Assembly: GCA_949300365.1 (NCBI GenBank)
Contig: CASGEC010000004.1
Span: 1 to 64,000 of the forward strand
Length of the DNA stretch: 64,000 nucleotides
Direction of reading: 5' to 3'
Source of the DNA: an uncultured Bacillota bacterium
GTDB lineage: Bacteria > Bacillota_I > Bacilli_A > RFN20 > CAG-288
Below the pieces are notes generated by a model. That model had not been told where the DNA came from and did no database searches. It saw only the letters and a list, made by a program, of their open reading frames with translations. The position numbers and the translations under genes were made by a program. Positions 1 through 7,376 of this stretch are shown piece by piece (within the stretch, counting starts at the first letter, position 1; every line of letters begins with the position of its first letter).

Positions 1-40
1 ATTTTTCAACCCAATCAGGATAGACAATTCTGGTTCTCAT
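1..40 (-). CDS. Transposase N-terminus, cut by window edge
   Basis: An ATG at 38-40 on the minus strand opens a frame that runs off the window edge after 13 codons (MRTRIVYPDWVEK). The opening motif resembles the start of IS1634/IS4-type DDE transposases common in gut Bacillota, but this is a recollection of the family and the fragment is too short for certainty. A perfect palindrome at 52-70 lies directly upstream and may be part of its promoter or operator region. The call is an insertion sequence entering the window from the left. Confidence 0.45.
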   Translation of the reverse strand, partial: MRTRIVYPDWVEK

Positions 41-51
41 ATGCCTCGAAG

Positions 52-70
52 TAATACCTTTAAGGTATTA
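52..70. repeat. Perfect 19-bp palindrome upstream of the transposase
   Basis: The sequence TAATACCTTTAAGGTATTA has two perfect 9-bp arms around a single T. It lies 12 bp upstream of the minus-strand transposase start. The half-site TAATACCT recurs at 129-136. It could be an operator or part of an IS end. Confidence 0.5.
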
Positions 71-394
71 TAATTATAACATGAGAAAAGCAAAAACAGC
101 ACATGAAAAGCCACTTTTTCAAAATGTGTAATACCTAAAACTAAAAGTTACGGATTTACAGTTTCTTTTATTTGGAACTGAAACACCATATGCGCACTAT
201 TTGCCGATAAAATCGGCATTTTACAGTTCCATTTTAAGTTTTATTTACAGTCTCAATTACAGTCTCTCACGATAAAGCAGTTTTCGATATAAAAAGATTC
301 CTGGTCTCATTTGTAATGACATGCACAATCGAAAATCAAGCAGGTGGCTTTGGAAGTAGCCGGAAAGCAAGAAGGAAAACCTTTATTTCAAGGT
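71..394. other. Intergenic stretch with TTACAGT repeats
   Basis: I see no gene here. The stretch holds three copies of TTTACAGT (155-162, 220-227, 244-251), a variant ATTACAGTCTC at 256-266, and a short hairpin GCCGAT-AAA-ATCGGC at 203-217. The repeats may belong to the subterminal region of the element whose transposase starts at 40, but no IS end is proven. Confidence 0.4.
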
Positions 395-1147
395 CTATGA
401 TATCTCCTTCGAGTCCAGAGGGCTGTTTTTTGACGAGTACGTAGACATCCGTTTCAAGATCCAGGCGATGCCATCGGCCATTCTTTGTTCCGCATCCTGG
501 AAATGATTTCCTTTGTTTAGGACGAAGGTGGAGTCGATATCGAGTTCCTTGAGTCTCTTTTCGATGCGCCGTGTCTCTTCCTCGACACTCTGGAGAAAAG
601 GATTCCTTGTCCTTTTCTCCAAGTCTCCCAAGGAAAGATAGACACAGTCCGGCTTTCTCAAGGGAGAATTTGTTTCGACATAGCTAGAAAAGCCCGGATA
701 CCAGAAGGAACCTGATCCGCAGGCGACCCTGCGGAAGAGGTCTGTCCGGAAGATGGAGTACAAGGCAAATAGCCCAGCCAAGGAGTAACCGGCGATGGCA
801 AAGTATTTCGGTTTCCTTTCTTCCAGAAAGCGAGGAAGCACCTGTTTCAAGAGAAAGTCCAGATAGGAATCCGCCAGTCCCTTGAAGTCTTCTCCTTTTT
901 TCTGGATCGGAGGGACTCTCCAAGGCGTCAGGTCATCGTTCCAGTTCATTCCGTATAAGGCAAGAAGAGCGAAGCCTGGAACACCCTCTTGTGCCTGGAC
1001 TTTCGAAAAGATATTCTCTCCTTCTCCCTTGAAGGTGTTCAAGACGACCAAGGAAGAGTTTTCATCGATTGTTCCGAAGAGCTCTCCGACTCTTCCTTTC
1101 TCGAATTCGATCGTCTTCCTTGGTCTTTCCATCCAATCTTCATTCAT
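395..1147 (-). CDS. Esterase, alpha/beta hydrolase (esterase D / Fes type)
   Basis: This is a cytoplasmic serine esterase of about 250 residues with no signal peptide. The nucleophile elbow AGYSLAG places the catalytic Ser near residue 122, and NKGNHFQD near the C-terminus supplies the catalytic His near 215. The early VVLNTFKGEGE segment is typical of the putative esterase (PF00756) family. The start chosen is the ATG at 1147, which has GAGGA eight bases upstream; an in-frame ATG at 1174 has a weaker ribosome site. It stands alone on the minus strand, with two direct repeats upstream at 1313-1346. The natural ester is unknown. Confidence 0.8.
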   Translation of the reverse strand: MNEDWMERPRKTIEFEKGRVGELFGTIDENSSLVVLNTFKGEGENIFSKVQAQEGVPGFALLALYGMNWNDDLTPWRVPPIQKKGEDFKGLADSYLDFLLKQVLPRFLEERKPKYFAIAGYSLAGLFALYSIFRTDLFRRVACGSGSFWYPGFSSYVETNSPLRKPDCVYLSLGDLEKRTRNPFLQSVEEETRRIEKRLKELDIDSTFVLNKGNHFQDAEQRMADGIAWILKRMSTYSSKNSPLDSKEIS

Positions 1148-1652
1148 GCGGAGATTCCTCATTTCCGATGGCATCGAAGTTCTTCTTGTTCTCTTTTGAA
1201 GGTTCTTGGAAAGCCCTCGGAAGAGAAGTCCTTTTTGTCTTAGTCATCGATTCTTTTCCATAATCATAGCATATGTCGTCGTATCCAAGCCTTCCCGCAA
1301 ACAGCCCAACCATTCTAGTGTTAAATCCCAATCTTTCTAGTGTTAAGCCTGAAGAGATGAGTTTGACAGCGACAGGATTGTGGATCCTATTCTATTCTTC
1401 GGCAAGAAATTAGCCTATTTCATTGTAGGCTATTTTTGAATCAGCAAATGAGAAGAGGCGGTCGGAAATGCCAATCGACAGTCCCATGGACTTCTTGAAC
1501 GAAGGGAAGAGAAGATCTCGTGTTGAGGGTCTTGTGACAGAAAGGCAAAACAGACGCAAAAGATAACTCGGCACAAGAAAAACACCATGATTGAATTCCA
1601 AGCTTTCTGGAAAAGAGTATATTGTGCTTGTCCAATCAGGAGAGGATTCGGT
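1148..1652. other. Intergenic region with repeats and a hairpin
   Basis: No convincing gene is seen. The region carries the TTCTAGTGTTAA direct repeats listed separately and a hairpin TAGCCTA (1411-1417) / TAGGCTA (1426-1432) followed by TTTTT on the plus strand. That hairpin could terminate a transcript from an unrecognised plus-strand source. Short open frames here lack ribosome sites. Confidence 0.4.
1313..1346. promoter_or_regulatory. Two direct repeats TTCTAGTGTTAA, 22 bp apart
   Basis: Identical 12-bp copies lie at 1313-1324 and 1335-1346. The 22-bp period is two helical turns, which would place both on one DNA face, as expected for a regulator binding tandem sites. They lie 166-199 bp upstream of the esterase start at 1147. 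The regulator is unknown. Confidence 0.3.
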
Positions 1653-2024
1653 ATGAACAAAATAGTGATGTCAATCAATCCGGAGCATGTGAACAACATC
1701 ATCAACGGGACGAAGAAATATGAATATCGGACCAAGGCAGCCAGGAAAGACATCGATCGTTTGATCATTTATGAAACCATGCCGATCAAGAAAGTTGTTG
1801 CCGAGGCCGAGATTCTGGAAGTCCTGGCCCTGGAGCCAAGCAAACTTTGGGACGAAACAAAAGAGTATTCCGGCATAACGAAAGAATACTTCGATGATTA
1901 TTTCAAGAACAGGAAGATCGCTTACGCTTACAAGCTCGGGAAAATCAAAGTTTATGCTGAGCCCAAGGCCTTGAGGGAATTCGGTCTCAAGAAGGCTCCG
2001 CAATCATTCGCTTATGCGAAATAG
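1653..2024 (+). CDS. ASCH-domain protein
   Basis: The 123-residue product is a small ASCH/PUA-like domain, a fold proposed to bind RNA or modified bases. The opening KIVMSINPEHVNNIINGTKK is the typical ASCH start (beta strand, then a helix ending in GxKxxEYR), followed by IYETMPIKKVVAEAEI. The ATG at 1653 is chosen because GGAGAGG lies just upstream; the frame stays open further 5' but lacks a ribosome site there. It is a single gene in the island and its target is not known. Confidence 0.7.
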   Translation: MNKIVMSINPEHVNNIINGTKKYEYRTKAARKDIDRLIIYETMPIKKVVAEAEILEVLALEPSKLWDETKEYSGITKEYFDDYFKNRKIAYAYKLGKIKVYAEPKALREFGLKKAPQSFAYAK

Positions 2025-2315
2025 ATAAGGGAACCAATCACTTCGGCAAAGAGGGAGGTCTTCCGGAACAATGGGGATTTCCTCTGCCAGAACAGAAAAA
2101 GACCGACCCCAGGAGCAAGGGCATCTCATCCACAAGAATCTTGTGGACTTACTGGCACAGCCAGCCCAGCTTTGTTCCACTCAAGTCGGTCCGCAGTGTC
2201 ATGATAGGGAATCGGAATCCGGAATTCAAATAAAAGCGACGGACTCTTGAAACGGATCTCAAATCGAAAAGAAAGGAATCTCTTTGACAAAGCGATGAAT
2301 CAAAAGAAAAGAACA

Positions 2316-2351
2316 ACAGCCATACTCATTCCAAGCAATGAGAATGGCTGT
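2316..2351 (-). terminator. Terminator after the serine-rich gene
   Basis: Two 15-base arms (2316-2330 and 2337-2351) pair except for one central A-A mismatch, around a 6-base loop. On the minus strand the stem is followed by a T-rich tail and lies about 20 bases past the stop at 2371. The plus-strand side also ends in a T run, so it may be bidirectional. Between 2025 and 2315 I see nothing recognisable. Confidence 0.6.
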
Positions 2352-2370
2352 CTCTCTTCTTTTTTGTTAA

Positions 2371-2817
2371 TCAGTTTCTCGAATAGAACGAACCAGTGCT
2401 GTCGAACCATCCGAGGTCGTTTCCGTCCTCGTCATAGAGGTGGTCGTCCTTGTACCTCATGCCGGTGGGTTCCTTCGTGTATTCGTTGACGACCAGTTGT
2501 CCCTTGTAGCTAGAGAGACTGTCGTCATCGACCACGACTCCCTTGCTTCCGTCCCGGAAGTTGATGTAGGTGGTCTTCACCTCCTTGTATTCTTCCTTCT
2601 CCTCGCTGCTGTCGGAAGAAGAGGAAGAGGAGGAAGAACTATAGGCAGAGTCATAATCATAGGTGACTCTTTCCCTTCCCAGGGATTGGACGGAAGAGTC
2701 GACCATCAAGGCGGAGACGAAGCTCTGGATCTGATCGTTCCTGTCGTTAAACTCCATCTTGTGGAGAATCTCCAAGGCCTTCTCTAGATACTCGATCTTT
2801 CCTTGCTTCGTTTTCAT
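2371..2817 (-). CDS. Hypothetical acidic, serine-rich protein
   Basis: The 148-residue product has no recognised domain. Its N-terminal third looks helical (KIEYLEKALEILHKMEF), the middle holds a run of nine serines flanked by acidic residues (DSSEEKEEYKE), and the C-terminal part is rich in Asp, Gly and aromatics (HLYDEDGNDLGWFDSTGSF). The start at 2817 follows GGGGAGGAAG; the open frame extending upstream overlaps a remnant in another frame and is not used. There is no signal peptide or membrane segment. It could be an orphan immunity protein, judging only from the neighbourhood. Confidence 0.55.
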   Translation of the reverse strand: MKTKQGKIEYLEKALEILHKMEFNDRNDQIQSFVSALMVDSSVQSLGRERVTYDYDSAYSSSSSSSSSDSSEEKEEYKEVKTTYINFRDGSKGVVVDDDSLSSYKGQLVVNEYTKEPTGMRYKDDHLYDEDGNDLGWFDSTGSFYSRN

Positions 2818-2900
2818 CTTCTCTTCCTCCCCGTATCGATCGCTGTCAAAAGCTAGCAATAGGATAAACGATCCTCCCTTTTTCCGACAACGGAAAGAGG

Positions 2901-3080
2901 TCAGTTTCTCAGACAGCCGATCAGAACGACAAGGATCCCATCCTTGCGAGTGTAGGCATAGTCTCCCGTTCCTGTCAGGACCATTCGGAAGCAAGGTCTT
3001 TTCATCGTGTCGACATCGATCTTCCATTTTGACAGAACTTCATTGCCTTTATGAGGGGAGTTCTTTATGAGGACAGCATC
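2901..3080 (-). pseudogene. C-terminal remnant of an AAA ATPase-like gene
   Basis: A minus-strand frame without a start codon encodes about 59 residues ending at TGA (2901-2903). It includes WKIDVDTMKRPCFRM and the tail LTGTGDYAYTRKDGILVV. I recognise this tail as similar to the ends of DUF4143/COG1373-type ATP-binding proteins, which is family knowledge and not checked here. A stop codon lies immediately 5' at 3081-3083, so this is a relic. The triple repeat at 3086-3142 abuts its broken end. Confidence 0.45.
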
Positions 3081-3085
3081 TCAAT

Positions 3086-3142
3086 TTGGAAGATTGTCGG
3101 AAAATCGTTTGGAAGATTGGCAAAATTTCACTTGGAAGATTG
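3086..3142. repeat. Three TTGGAAGATTG repeats with 23-bp period
   Basis: The 11-mer TTGGAAGATTG occurs at 3086-3096, 3109-3119 and 3132-3142, exactly 23 bp apart, with unrelated spacers. It lies between the ATPase remnant and a terminator. A mobile-element end or a regulator binding array are both possible; three units are too few and too short for CRISPR. Confidence 0.55.
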
Positions 3143-3206
3143 TCGGGATTCAAAGACAATCCGGATCGGTTTCCTCATCTCGGAATCCGATCTTCAAGCA
3201 AAGCGG

Positions 3207-3237
3207 AAAAGCCTCGGCAAACGAAAGCCGAGGCTTT
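3207..3237 (-). terminator. Terminator of the first toxin/immunity pair
   Basis: GCCTCGGC (3211-3218) pairs perfectly with GCCGAGGC (3227-3234), extended by A-T pairs on both sides. On the minus strand the stem is followed by TTTT, 30 bases after the immunity gene stop at 3267. Confidence 0.75.
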
Positions 3238-3266
3238 CAACGTCGCTTTTCTCCTTGCAAAAGATA

Positions 3267-3527
3267 CTACTTGTTGAGTTGTTCGTTGATCCAGTCGTAA
3301 TCCAACGTTTCGTTCGAATTGGCAAGATCATCGAGCCGATCCAAAAAGTCGCACGCCGTCTTGAGTTCGACGTCCTCTTCCTTTGCTCTTGTCTCTTTGT
3401 TTCCAAGGCCTCCGTCGATATCACAGAGATAGTCATAGACCTCTGCGTAATTCTCGTCCGTGAACTCTTTGAAACCCATCTTCTTGAGCAGATCGATGTA
3501 GCGCTGCTCCAGTTTACTTTTTTCCAT
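3267..3527 (-). CDS. Probable immunity protein or antitoxin, cassette A
   Basis: The 86-residue acidic protein starts at ATG 3527 with AGGAGAG eight bases upstream, and its first 14 bases overlap the end of the upstream toxin-like gene. Its tail LDYDWINEQLNK matches the tail IDYEYLNEKLMNN of the protein at 7843-8124, and both share an FTDEN/VTSEN segment followed by DYL/DFL in the middle. The toxin-then-immunity order, the overlap and the acidic small product support an immunity role; no named domain was recognised. It ends at a strong terminator. Confidence 0.6.
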   Translation of the reverse strand: MEKSKLEQRYIDLLKKMGFKEFTDENYAEVYDYLCDIDGGLGNKETRAKEEDVELKTACDFLDRLDDLANSNETLDYDWINEQLNK

Positions 3528-3891
3528 GTTTGGTTGCTCTCCTGAATGTTCTTTTCTTTGGATTGTCGATGACCAATCCATATTTCTTTGCTCTGTTTTT
3601 GTTGATTGCCCTTATCATTTTCACATTGTTGGTATCTGCTGCGATTGGTGAAAATAATTTTTTCCCGATTCTGTCATACTCATCCGTATCATCACTTTTG
3701 CTTTTTCTGATAGGCGTTTCGATCAGTGGATCAGAATAGAAGTGATCAACGACATCCGCCTTCTTAATTTTTCTAGAAACAATTCGGTTCTGGGCGTGCG
3801 ATGTCAGGTTGAACCCATTCAATTTTACCCATTTCGTCTTCGGATTTGCCATACTTCTTCGACTTTTTATTAGGAATCCAAACAATCCCAT
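3514..3891 (-). CDS. Probable RNase-like toxin domain, cassette A
   Basis: The 125-residue basic protein starts at ATG 3891 behind AGGAGG. It contains LTSHAQNRIVSRKIKKADVV, a His-x-x-x-x-x-x-x-x-Arg-x-Ile pattern of the kind seen in BECR-fold RNases and DUF4258-like toxins, and a later NNVKMIRAI strand. The related protein at 8102-8413 has the same layout (VTKHATYDMQKRDISK, then NKNVCSVRR). There is no signal peptide, LXG, Rhs or PT-Hint region, so it is either a free intracellular toxin or a detached C-terminal toxin tip. RNase activity is inferred from the pattern only. Confidence 0.5.
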   Translation of the reverse strand: MGLFGFLIKSRRSMANPKTKWVKLNGFNLTSHAQNRIVSRKIKKADVVDHFYSDPLIETPIRKSKSDDTDEYDRIGKKLFSPIAADTNNVKMIRAINKNRAKKYGLVIDNPKKRTFRRATKHGKK

Positions 3892-4075
3892 ATGCACCTC
3901 CTTCTTGGTACGCTTAAATTCTAGTAGAAAGGGAGGTACGGGTGTTATCGCAATTTTGCATATAGTTTTTGTGGTGTTTTATAGTGAAAAAGTGGGCTGT
4001 TTATCGACATTACACTTAAAATTAGATAAGATATTTGTGCGGTAACATCACACAATAATTTAAGGAGTTTTCGTT

Positions 4076-5068
4076 ATGACCGACAAAATCAAGGTAAATC
4101 TTTCCTATTACGTCTATAAAACGATACTTCATGATATGTATCGCTTTGAGTTCTTCAAGTCAAACGGAGAAGTCAATAAGAATGATTTCCTCAACACAGT
4201 CATCTACAATTTCTACTATAACAAGCTAAAGAAGAGAGCAGAGCTTAGGGAGAAGTTAGCTAATGATGCGATATTGACAGACGTATCCGCCAGGAATCGT
4301 AATAGGATGCTGGATGCCTGCTCGGTCATCATGGACGATTACTACAACAAAGACTTGCACTACCATTACCATGATGCCTCATTCACCATCTATCCCACGA
4401 GAATGACGAATGATTTTTTCGATCAAATCTATGAGAATGAAATTAAGGACAAGACCTCTTACTCCTCTTTCATCCGAAAGCTATTGAACGAATATGCCTA
4501 CCTTCCACAATACGTAAGGGAGAGCGTTGCCAAAAGAAGCGAGGTCATAGACCTTAGCGCTGCCTGCGAAAATGGAAGGGTTGTTGTATTCAAAACCAGG
4601 AACAAGGAACATCGAATAGCTCCCTATAGAATCATTAGGAACTTCGAGGAGACCTTCAGCTACCTTTTGGGTCTTGACATGGAGTCCAAGGGGCTCAAAC
4701 CGATATCCATCAAGGTCAGCAAGATCTACAACGTGATAATCACAAAGGCGAAATACAAATTCAGTAAGGAGCAAAAGGAAAAATTCGAGGATATATTTAG
4801 GCATAGGGTCGAGTTTGCATCGGGGGAGATGGTCAGGGTCCGGATTGAAGTCACCAAGAGATGTGACAAGATGCTCGGCTTCAAGTTCCATAACCAACCG
4901 CCGATGAAGCAGATATCCGAAAACATTCTAGAGGTGAGCACCACCATTCCGAACTTCCTCAGCTACTTCATCCCATTCGGAAAGGAAATCAAGATTCTGG
5001 ACAATCCCGAATTAAAAGAAAAGATGGCCAGCTTCTACAGCTCAGCTTTGGAGAACTACAAAGACTAA
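4076..5068 (+). CDS. WYL-domain transcriptional regulator
   Basis: The 330-residue protein has a C-terminal half typical of WYL regulators, which bind nucleotides or other ligands: the core APYRIIRNFEETFSYLLGLD, then KPISIKVSKI, and a WCX-like tail ending in SFYSSALENYKD. The N-terminus (DKIKVNLSYYVYKTILHDMY) begins with a beta strand and helix that could be ribbon-helix-helix, and not the usual winged helix. The ATG follows AAGGAG. It stands alone, divergent from cassette A with 184 bp between. WYL regulators often control defence loci, but no CRISPR array or restriction gene is near. Its AT-richer sequence suggests transfer. Confidence 0.75.
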   Translation: MTDKIKVNLSYYVYKTILHDMYRFEFFKSNGEVNKNDFLNTVIYNFYYNKLKKRAELREKLANDAILTDVSARNRNRMLDACSVIMDDYYNKDLHYHYHDASFTIYPTRMTNDFFDQIYENEIKDKTSYSSFIRKLLNEYAYLPQYVRESVAKRSEVIDLSAACENGRVVVFKTRNKEHRIAPYRIIRNFEETFSYLLGLDMESKGLKPISIKVSKIYNVIITKAKYKFSKEQKEKFEDIFRHRVEFASGEMVRVRIEVTKRCDKMLGFKFHNQPPMKQISENILEVSTTIPNFLSYFIPFGKEIKILDNPELKEKMASFYSSALENYKD

Positions 5069-5124
5069 TTCTGGCTTCCTTTTTGCAGAGAGTGATTTGG
5101 ACTGTCATCATATGCCTGTCATAT

Positions 5125-5138
5125 CTCTGAACTCAGAG
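5125..5138. promoter_or_regulatory. Palindrome CTCTGAACTCAGAG
   Basis: Two 6-bp arms (CTCTGA and TCAGAG) flank AC, and the palindrome sits inside a longer imperfect one bounded by ATAT on both sides. It lies 57 bp after the WYL gene and 90 bp past the ATPase 3' end. It could be an operator or a weak hairpin; the function is unknown. Confidence 0.25.
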
Positions 5139-5228
5139 CATATGATCCTTGAAAGAGCAAAGTCCTTGCCTGAAACTTTCGTGTCAAAGCGCTATATCAA
5201 TAATCGCTTGCGATTCTCGACGAGCGAT

Positions 5229-6443
5229 TCACTCGGGGAAATGAAGCAGGAAGTCCCGGATGTTTCGATGGAGGATTCCGTTGCGGCCAAGATCGACCTC
5301 GTCCAGGGAGAGGACGTACTTCGGATAGTTGTCCGGGATGCTTTCCAGTGCCGTGAATTCCCTTTGGATGGTCTCTTGAGAGAAGAGCAGGTAGGAGACT
5401 TGGACGTAGAATTTCCTATCTCTCCTTGTGCAGACGAAATCGATTTCCCTTTCCCCGATCTTTCCTACGGAAACCTGATATCCATGACGCAGAATCTCCA
5501 TCAAGACGATGTTTTCCAAGGTGGTTTCGATCTGTCTCTCGTTGTCGCCGAAAAGGGCCTGGCGGATGCCGTGGTCGGCAAGATAATACTTCTCGTTGAT
5601 GGAAAGCATTTCCTTGCCGACAAGATCCGACCGCGGAATCTTATAAAACAGAAGAGCTCTCTGACAGGCGTTTAGATAGTTGATGATCCTGTCCACGGTC
5701 GCCTTCCTCTTCTCGTTTTTGAGACACTTGGCAATCCGTGTGGCAGAGAAAGGATGTCCGATATTGTCGATGGCGTAGGCGAGGACACGATCGAGGAGGT
5801 CGACATCCCGGACTTTGCACCTTTTGACGATGTCATTGATGACGACGGAGGCGTAGATGTCCAGGAGATACTGCATCTTGGATTCCTGGTCGAGATTGGA
5901 CTGCGCCAAAAACGGCATTCCTCCTTCGATGAGGTAATCCCGGAAGAAATCTTTGTCCCCCATTTCCCTTCCCGTCGATCTTCTGGCCAGACAATATTCC
6001 ATGAAGGAAAAGGGATAGACGGTGAACTGAACATACCTTCCGGAAAGAAGAGTAGCATACTCGCTGGAAAGTAGTCGAGCATTGGATCCCGTGACATAAA
6101 TGTCGACGTCCTTCTCCACCCGAAGCGAGTTGATGCATTTTTCTCAGTCTTCCACCTCCTGAATTTCATCCAGAAAGAGATAGACCCGACCCTTCCTTTC
6201 CTCGATCTGCTTTGTCAGATAGTAGTGGAGAGCCTTCGCCGTCGTCAGGTCGGCATAGGCCATCTCCTCGAAGTTGAGGGCAAGGATGTTCACCTCGGGA
6301 ACGCTTCGACTCCGAAGCTCGTCCTGGATGAGACGAAGCAGGACGGACTTTCCGCTTCTCCGGACGCCGACGAGAACCTTCACCAATTCGGTCTGGTCGA
6401 TGAAAGGCCGGATTCGGGTTAGGTAATTCTCCCGCTTGATCAT
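5229..6443 (-). pseudogene. DUF4143-type AAA ATPase split by a TGA codon
   Basis: Read through one stop, this minus-strand frame gives a 404-codon ATP-binding protein of the AAA_14 + DUF4143 type. Walker A is VGVRRSGKSVLL and Walker B is VYLFLDEIQEVED; the downstream half has VTGSNARLLSSEYATLLSGR and a C-terminal nuclease-like DUF4143 part with REIDFVCTRRDRKFYVQVSYL. At 6144-6146 TGA stands where relatives have tryptophan (EVED-W-EKCINSL), a one-base change from TGG in the same frame. No shift accompanies it, so this is a recent nonsense mutation or suppressed codon. These ATPases are common island genes of poorly known role. Two palindromes precede the gene. Confidence 0.8.
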
Positions 6444-6467
6444 GGCGTGTCCCTCTATTCAATTATG

Positions 6468-6521
6468 TCGATTGTAATCGATACCAAAGCAAACAGAAAT
6501 AAGATTATCGATTATAGTCGA
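6468..6521 (-). promoter_or_regulatory. Paired palindromic operators before the ATPase gene
   Basis: TCGATTGTAATCGA (6468-6481) and TCGATTATAGTCGA (6508-6521) are near-identical 14-bp palindromes, 40 bp apart centre to centre, 24-78 bp upstream of the ATPase start. Spacing of close to four helical turns suggests cooperative binding of a dimeric repressor across the promoter. The regulator is not identified. Confidence 0.5.
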
Positions 6522-6614
6522 TAAAATTGGCGCAGCATTGAGAACGCACTTTCCTATTCCCTAGCTCATCGGATCCGAAGCTTTCGGCTTTAGCGGCCGG
6601 AACTTTGTTGTTCG

Positions 6615-6814
6615 CTAATTCTCGTCTCGCTCGATAAGTTCGAGTTCATCCAACTTAGAACGGACCTATCCGATGGGATAATTCTTGTCATACCAATCTT
6701 CGCACAAACAGGCATTCTGTCCGTCATAATAGGAATGACGAGACCCCTATGCTCTCTGCGAAATCCTTCTTAATCGACTCGTGTTTTGACAATATCTCCT
6801 TCTAAGAATTTCAC
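6615..6814 (-). pseudogene. Decayed DUF4926-like immunity gene, cassette B
   Basis: A GTG at 6812-6814 with AGGAG upstream begins VKFLEGDIVKTRVD, the usual opening of DUF4926-like immunity proteins, but a stop follows at once. Homology continues as EHRGLVIP and then, in another frame, DWYDKNYPIG and KLDELELIERDEN before the final TAG at 6615. At least one stop and one frameshift are therefore present. Its place right after the DUF6883 remnant mirrors the intact pair at 9768-10430. Confidence 0.55.
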
Positions 6815-6825
6815 ATCGCCCACTC

Positions 6826-7023
6826 CTATTTTAGGTTATTTGCGACCGGTTTTGGCATGTCCTTATCATGATCGATTTGAAAAGCGACAACGACAATTTT
6901 AGTCTTGCCATTGGGCCCTTGAATCGGCAACTCAAAAGGATAATGAACGCCGTAATCATTCGCAGAACTCGTCGAAAGCGTTCCTGCATTGGGGGACTTG
7001 TTTGGAAACGACTGTTCTTGCTG
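6826..7023 (-). pseudogene. C-terminal remnant of a DUF6883 toxin domain, cassette B
   Basis: The last 50-60 codons of this frame read YGVHYPFELPIQGPNGKTK and VVVAFQIDHDKDMPKPVANN, clearly related to YTFELPIKGSNGKTK and VVYQIDKGGSIPRLVTNYLK in the protein at 9986-10430. The N-terminal half of the domain is missing; upstream residues match only loosely. The remnant shows that the DUF6883 module was present at least twice in this island. Confidence 0.65.
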
Positions 7024-7066
7024 GCAGTCATTTATTTGAAATACACATAAAATCACATGAAATATA

Positions 7067-7094
7067 TTCTGATTCATTGATTTTGATATATAAT
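7067..7094 (+). promoter_or_regulatory. Possible promoter of relB-doc
   Basis: A weak -35 (TTCTGA, 7067-7072) and a consensus -10 (TATAAT, 7089-7094) are spaced by 16 bp, 24 bp upstream of the relB start. Confidence 0.4.
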
Positions 7095-7118
7095 CTCAAT
7101 GAAATGGAAGGTCATCGA

Positions 7119-7376
7119 ATGGCAAATATCAATGTTACGATCCGCATGGATGAAAATCTCAAAGAACAGGCCGAAGAACTCTTTCACGACCTGGGGCTCT
7201 CCTTGAGCTCGGCCATCACCATGTTCGCAAAGCAAGCCGTTCGGGAACAGAGAATTCCTTTCGAGATCAAGCGCACAATCCCTTCGTTTCAAGTGGCCTC
7301 AGATCGTTCCGTGGAGGAACATTCCAAGGAGCTCATCGAAAAGAACCGGGAAGCCTACAAGGAGCTTGCGAAGTGA
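7119..7376 (+). CDS. relB: RelB/DinJ-family antitoxin
   Basis: The 85-residue protein opens with MANINVTIRMDENLKEQAEE, the ribbon-helix-helix start of RelB/DinJ antitoxins, followed by LFHDLGLSLSSAITMFAKQA. This family binds DNA as a dimer and blocks its toxin with the C-terminal half. The ATG at 7119 has GGAAGG eight bases upstream; in-frame starts further 5' lack one. The stop overlaps the GTG start of the doc-like gene by two bases, which is the usual two-gene toxin-antitoxin layout. The antitoxin is intact while the toxin frame is broken. Confidence 0.85.
   Translation: MANINVTIRMDENLKEQAEELFHDLGLSLSSAITMFAKQAVREQRIPFEIKRTIPSFQVASDRSVEEHSKELIEKNREAYKELAK

Noticed and set aside
1410..1768. 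Hydrophobic minus-strand frames opposite the ASCH gene start
   Set aside because: They overlap the ribosome site and start of the ASCH gene, have no Shine-Dalgarno sequence, and give no recognisable protein.
3086..3142. CRISPR array
   Set aside because: Three 11-bp repeats with 12-bp spacers are far too short, and no cas genes are in the window.
5229..6443. Genetic code 4 (TGA as tryptophan) for the whole genome
   Set aside because: uppS, cdsA, dxr and relB end at TGA and core tryptophans use TGG, so the in-frame TGA here is local to the ATPase gene.
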